From contig JAURNF010000174.1 in the NCBI GenBank assembly GCA_030830285.1, forward strand, positions 1 to 8,407: a DNA stretch of 8,407 nucleotides, given 5' to 3'. Origin of the DNA: Candidatus Kapaibacterium sp. GTDB lineage: Bacteria; Bacteroidota; Ignavibacteria; Kapaibacteriales; Kapaibacteriaceae. The position numbers and the translations under genes are program-made. Shown one piece after another: positions 7,023 to 8,407 of the stretch (the stretch's first letter is position 1; every line of letters begins with the position of its first letter). The notes beneath the pieces were generated by a model, which saw only the letters and a program-made list of their open reading frames with translations, was not told the origin of the DNA and made no database searches.

Positions 7023-7048
7023 GTGAACTCTACTTCACACTGCGGTGT
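7023..7048. repeat. Two small inverted repeats in the spacer before the acyl-CoA dehydrogenase gene
   Basis: GTGAA (7023-7027) and TTCAC (7034-7038) form a 5-bp inverted repeat with 6-bp loop. ACAC (7037-7040) and GTGT (7045-7048) form a second with a 4-bp TGCG loop. They lie just upstream of the -7 box at 7053. They could be an operator, a weak end for the anmK transcript, or chance; both are short. Confidence 0.25.
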
Positions 7049-7052
7049 TTCG

Positions 7053-7060
7053 TAATTTTG
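7053..7060 (+). promoter_or_regulatory. Putative -7 promoter box of the acyl-CoA dehydrogenase gene
   Basis: TAATTTTG matches TAnnTTTG exactly and would place initiation near 7067, about 33 nt before the ATG at 7100. I see no TTG at the usual 19-21 bp spacing; the nearest TTG (7019-7021) is 31 bp upstream. The promoter may depend on an activator, or the match may be chance. Confidence 0.38.
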
Positions 7061-7099
7061 CGCCCATTCTACTCATCGACTTATTGACAGGCTTGCGAC

Positions 7100-8251
7100 A
7101 TGTTCACGCTCCAGCTCTCTGAGACTCATGAAATGATCCGCGATACCGCACGCCAATTTGCGCGTGAGGAAGTTGCACCTTCATCGATCGAACGCGATAA
7201 GGCCGGCGTCTTCCCGACCGACATCGTAAAGAAGATGGGTGAGCTTGGATTCATGGGCATGATGATCGATCCGCAATGGGGCGGCTCAGGATTGGATGCC
7301 ATGAGCTATGTGCTCGCAATGGAAGAGATCTCCGCCGTTGATGCATCCGTCGGCGTCGTCATGTCAGTAAACAACTCACTCGTTTGCTGGGGCATCGACA
7401 CATACGGAACAGATGCACAGAAGGAGCGTTGGTTGAAGCCGCTCGCGACTGGAGAGATTCACGGAGCGTTCTGTCTGTCAGAACCAGAAGCTGGATCCGA
7501 CGCAACATCGCAGCACACAACTGCCGAGAAGGTTGACGGTGGATGGATCCTCAACGGCACAAAGAACTGGATCACAAACGGCACAACAGCTAGCACCTAC
7601 CTGGTGATGGCGCAAACCAATCGTGAGTTGCGTCACAAGGGTATTTCGTGTTTCATCATTGATCGCAACACGCCAGGTTTTGAGCCAGGCCTGAAGGAAG
7701 ACAAGTTGGGCATTCGTTCGAGCGACACCTGCTCGATTGGTCTGACGAATGTGTTCGTTCCAGACGATCAGGTACTCGGTGGCGTTGGCACAGGTTTTAA
7801 GATTGCGATGGAATCCCTCAACGGTGGACGCATTGGCATCGCTGCGCAAGCACTTGGAATCGCGAAGGGTGCGTTTGAGGCTGCACTTGTATACTCAACA
7901 CAGCGTAAGGCATTCGGCAAGCCAATTGCGGATCTCCAAGCAATTCAAATGAAGATAGCTGATATGTCGACACGTCTCGAGGCGGCACGTCTGCTCGTGT
8001 ACAAGGCGGCTATCCTTAAGGATCAGCACAAGAACTACATCAAGGCGGCTGCACAAGCGAAGCTGCTCGCCTCACAGACGGCAGTTCACTGCGCTCTCGA
8101 GGCAATCCAGGTTCACGGTGGTTACGGTTACGTGCGCGAGTATCTCGTCGAGCGCTATTTGCGCGATGCGAAGATCACAGAGATCTACGAAGGTACAAGT
8201 GAGATTCAGCACATCGTGATCGCTCGCGAGTTGCTGAAGGAACTCGCTTAA
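7100..8251 (+). CDS. Acyl-CoA dehydrogenase, short-chain (butyryl-CoA) type
   Basis: FAD-dependent enzyme of fatty-acid or branched amino-acid oxidation that introduces the alpha-beta double bond into acyl-CoA and passes electrons to electron-transfer flavoprotein. The 383 residues are the usual length. An N-terminal helical domain is followed by F-C-L-S-E-P-E-A-G-S-D (124-134), a family signature at the flavin and substrate site. Then come N-G-T-K-N-W-I-T-N-G (152-161), the Q-R-K-A-F-G-K-P-I helix (268-276) and Q-V-H-G-G-Y-G-Y (337-344). I-Y-E-G-T-S-E-I-Q (362-370) puts the catalytic base at Glu364, the position used by short- and medium-chain enzymes. Chain length is inferred from overall resemblance to butyryl-CoA dehydrogenase. 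It is probably its own transcription unit, 87 bp after anmK, and its stop codon overlaps that of the converging gene. No etf, thiolase or hydratase gene is in view. Confidence 0.93.
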   Translation: MFTLQLSETHEMIRDTARQFAREEVAPSSIERDKAGVFPTDIVKKMGELGFMGMMIDPQWGGSGLDAMSYVLAMEEISAVDASVGVVMSVNNSLVCWGIDTYGTDAQKERWLKPLATGEIHGAFCLSEPEAGSDATSQHTTAEKVDGGWILNGTKNWITNGTTASTYLVMAQTNRELRHKGISCFIIDRNTPGFEPGLKEDKLGIRSSDTCSIGLTNVFVPDDQVLGGVGTGFKIAMESLNGGRIGIAAQALGIAKGAFEAALVYSTQRKAFGKPIADLQAIQMKIADMSTRLEAARLLVYKAAILKDQHKNYIKAAAQAKLLASQTAVHCALEAIQVHGGYGYVREYLVERYLRDAKITEIYEGTSEIQHIVIARELLKELA

Positions 8252-8407
8252 GGCAGTCGAGCCCCGAGCTTAATCTCCCACAAGCGCTGGAATCGCGTGA
8301 TGTTTCCGTTGTTGTTCACACTGCGGGATACATCAAGCATGAAGTAGCGCATCGCCTCTGCGTCCGATAAGACGGTGAACGGCACGGTAATCGTAATCGT
8401 ACTGTTC
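8248..8407 (-). CDS. 3' end of an unrecognised gene (partial)
   Basis: On the minus strand one frame is open from the window edge to a TAA at 8250-8248, giving 52 C-terminal residues. They begin N-S-T-I-T-I-T-V-P-F-T-V and end R-L-W-E-I-K-L-G-A-R-L-P. Reasons to believe it is coding: alternating beta-strand-like sequence, sensible composition without stops, and a stop codon placed exactly at the end of the acyl-CoA dehydrogenase gene. The strand-rich pattern would suit a secreted or outer-membrane protein, but this is only an impression, and I do not recognise the family. The TAA shares the palindrome TTAA (8248-8251) with the convergent stop. Confidence 0.6.
   Translation of the reverse strand, partial: NSTITITVPFTVLSDAEAMRYFMLDVSRSVNNNGNITRFQRLWEIKLGARLP

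Noticed and set aside
1..8407. Mobile element, CRISPR, tRNA or defence-system signatures
   Set aside because: No transposase or integrase motifs, no regularly spaced repeats, no tRNA-like cloverleaf and no known defence domains were seen on either strand.

Overview
The window reads as an ordinary chromosomal segment of a free-living, respiring bacterium from the Bacteroidota/Chlorobiota (FCB) side of the tree. Ignavibacteria- or Kapabacteria-like lineages are the best guess. This rests on four things: an Asp-box protein with a type IX secretion-type C-terminal domain, a Bacteroidota-style cellulose-synthase-like glycosyltransferase, a Bacteroidota-style LptE, and exact copies of the Bacteroidota -7 promoter box (TAnnTTTG) upstream of three transcription units. 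The assignment is inference; no rRNA or marker gene is present.

Layout. (1) 1-1106, + strand: 3' part of a secreted Asp-box (BNR-like) repeat protein whose start lies outside the window. (2) 1114-2133, - strand: fumarylacetoacetate hydrolase family enzyme, converging on gene 1 with only 7 bp between the stops. (3) 2134-2246: a 113-bp spacer that packs a strong hairpin (transcript end of the upstream unit) and the FAH promoter into the same bases. (4) 4944 down to 2247, - strand: a compact operon of MBL-fold hydrolase, LptE-like lipoprotein and GT2 glycosyltransferase. (5) 4945-5022: short divergent promoter region. (6) 5023-7012, + strand: nuoA, nuoB and anmK in overlapping order. (7) 7013-7099: spacer with a promoter box and two small inverted repeats. 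(8) 7100-8251, + strand: short-chain-type acyl-CoA dehydrogenase. (9) 8248-8407, - strand: 3' end of an unrecognised gene whose stop codon shares a TTAA with the acyl-CoA dehydrogenase stop.

Functionally the segment mixes catabolism feeding acetoacetate and acyl-CoA into central metabolism (FAH, acyl-CoA dehydrogenase), respiration (two membrane-arm/junction subunits of complex I), and envelope biogenesis and recycling (LptE, GT2, AnmK, secreted Asp-box protein). The nuoAB-anmK and MBL-lptE-GT2 groups look translationally coupled, but each joins genes with no obvious shared pathway. I found no mobile element, CRISPR array, tRNA, rRNA, toxin-antitoxin pair or defence locus. No clearly new multi-gene system is visible; the observations worth a second look are the terminator/promoter overlap and the complex I fragment coupled to a peptidoglycan recycling kinase.
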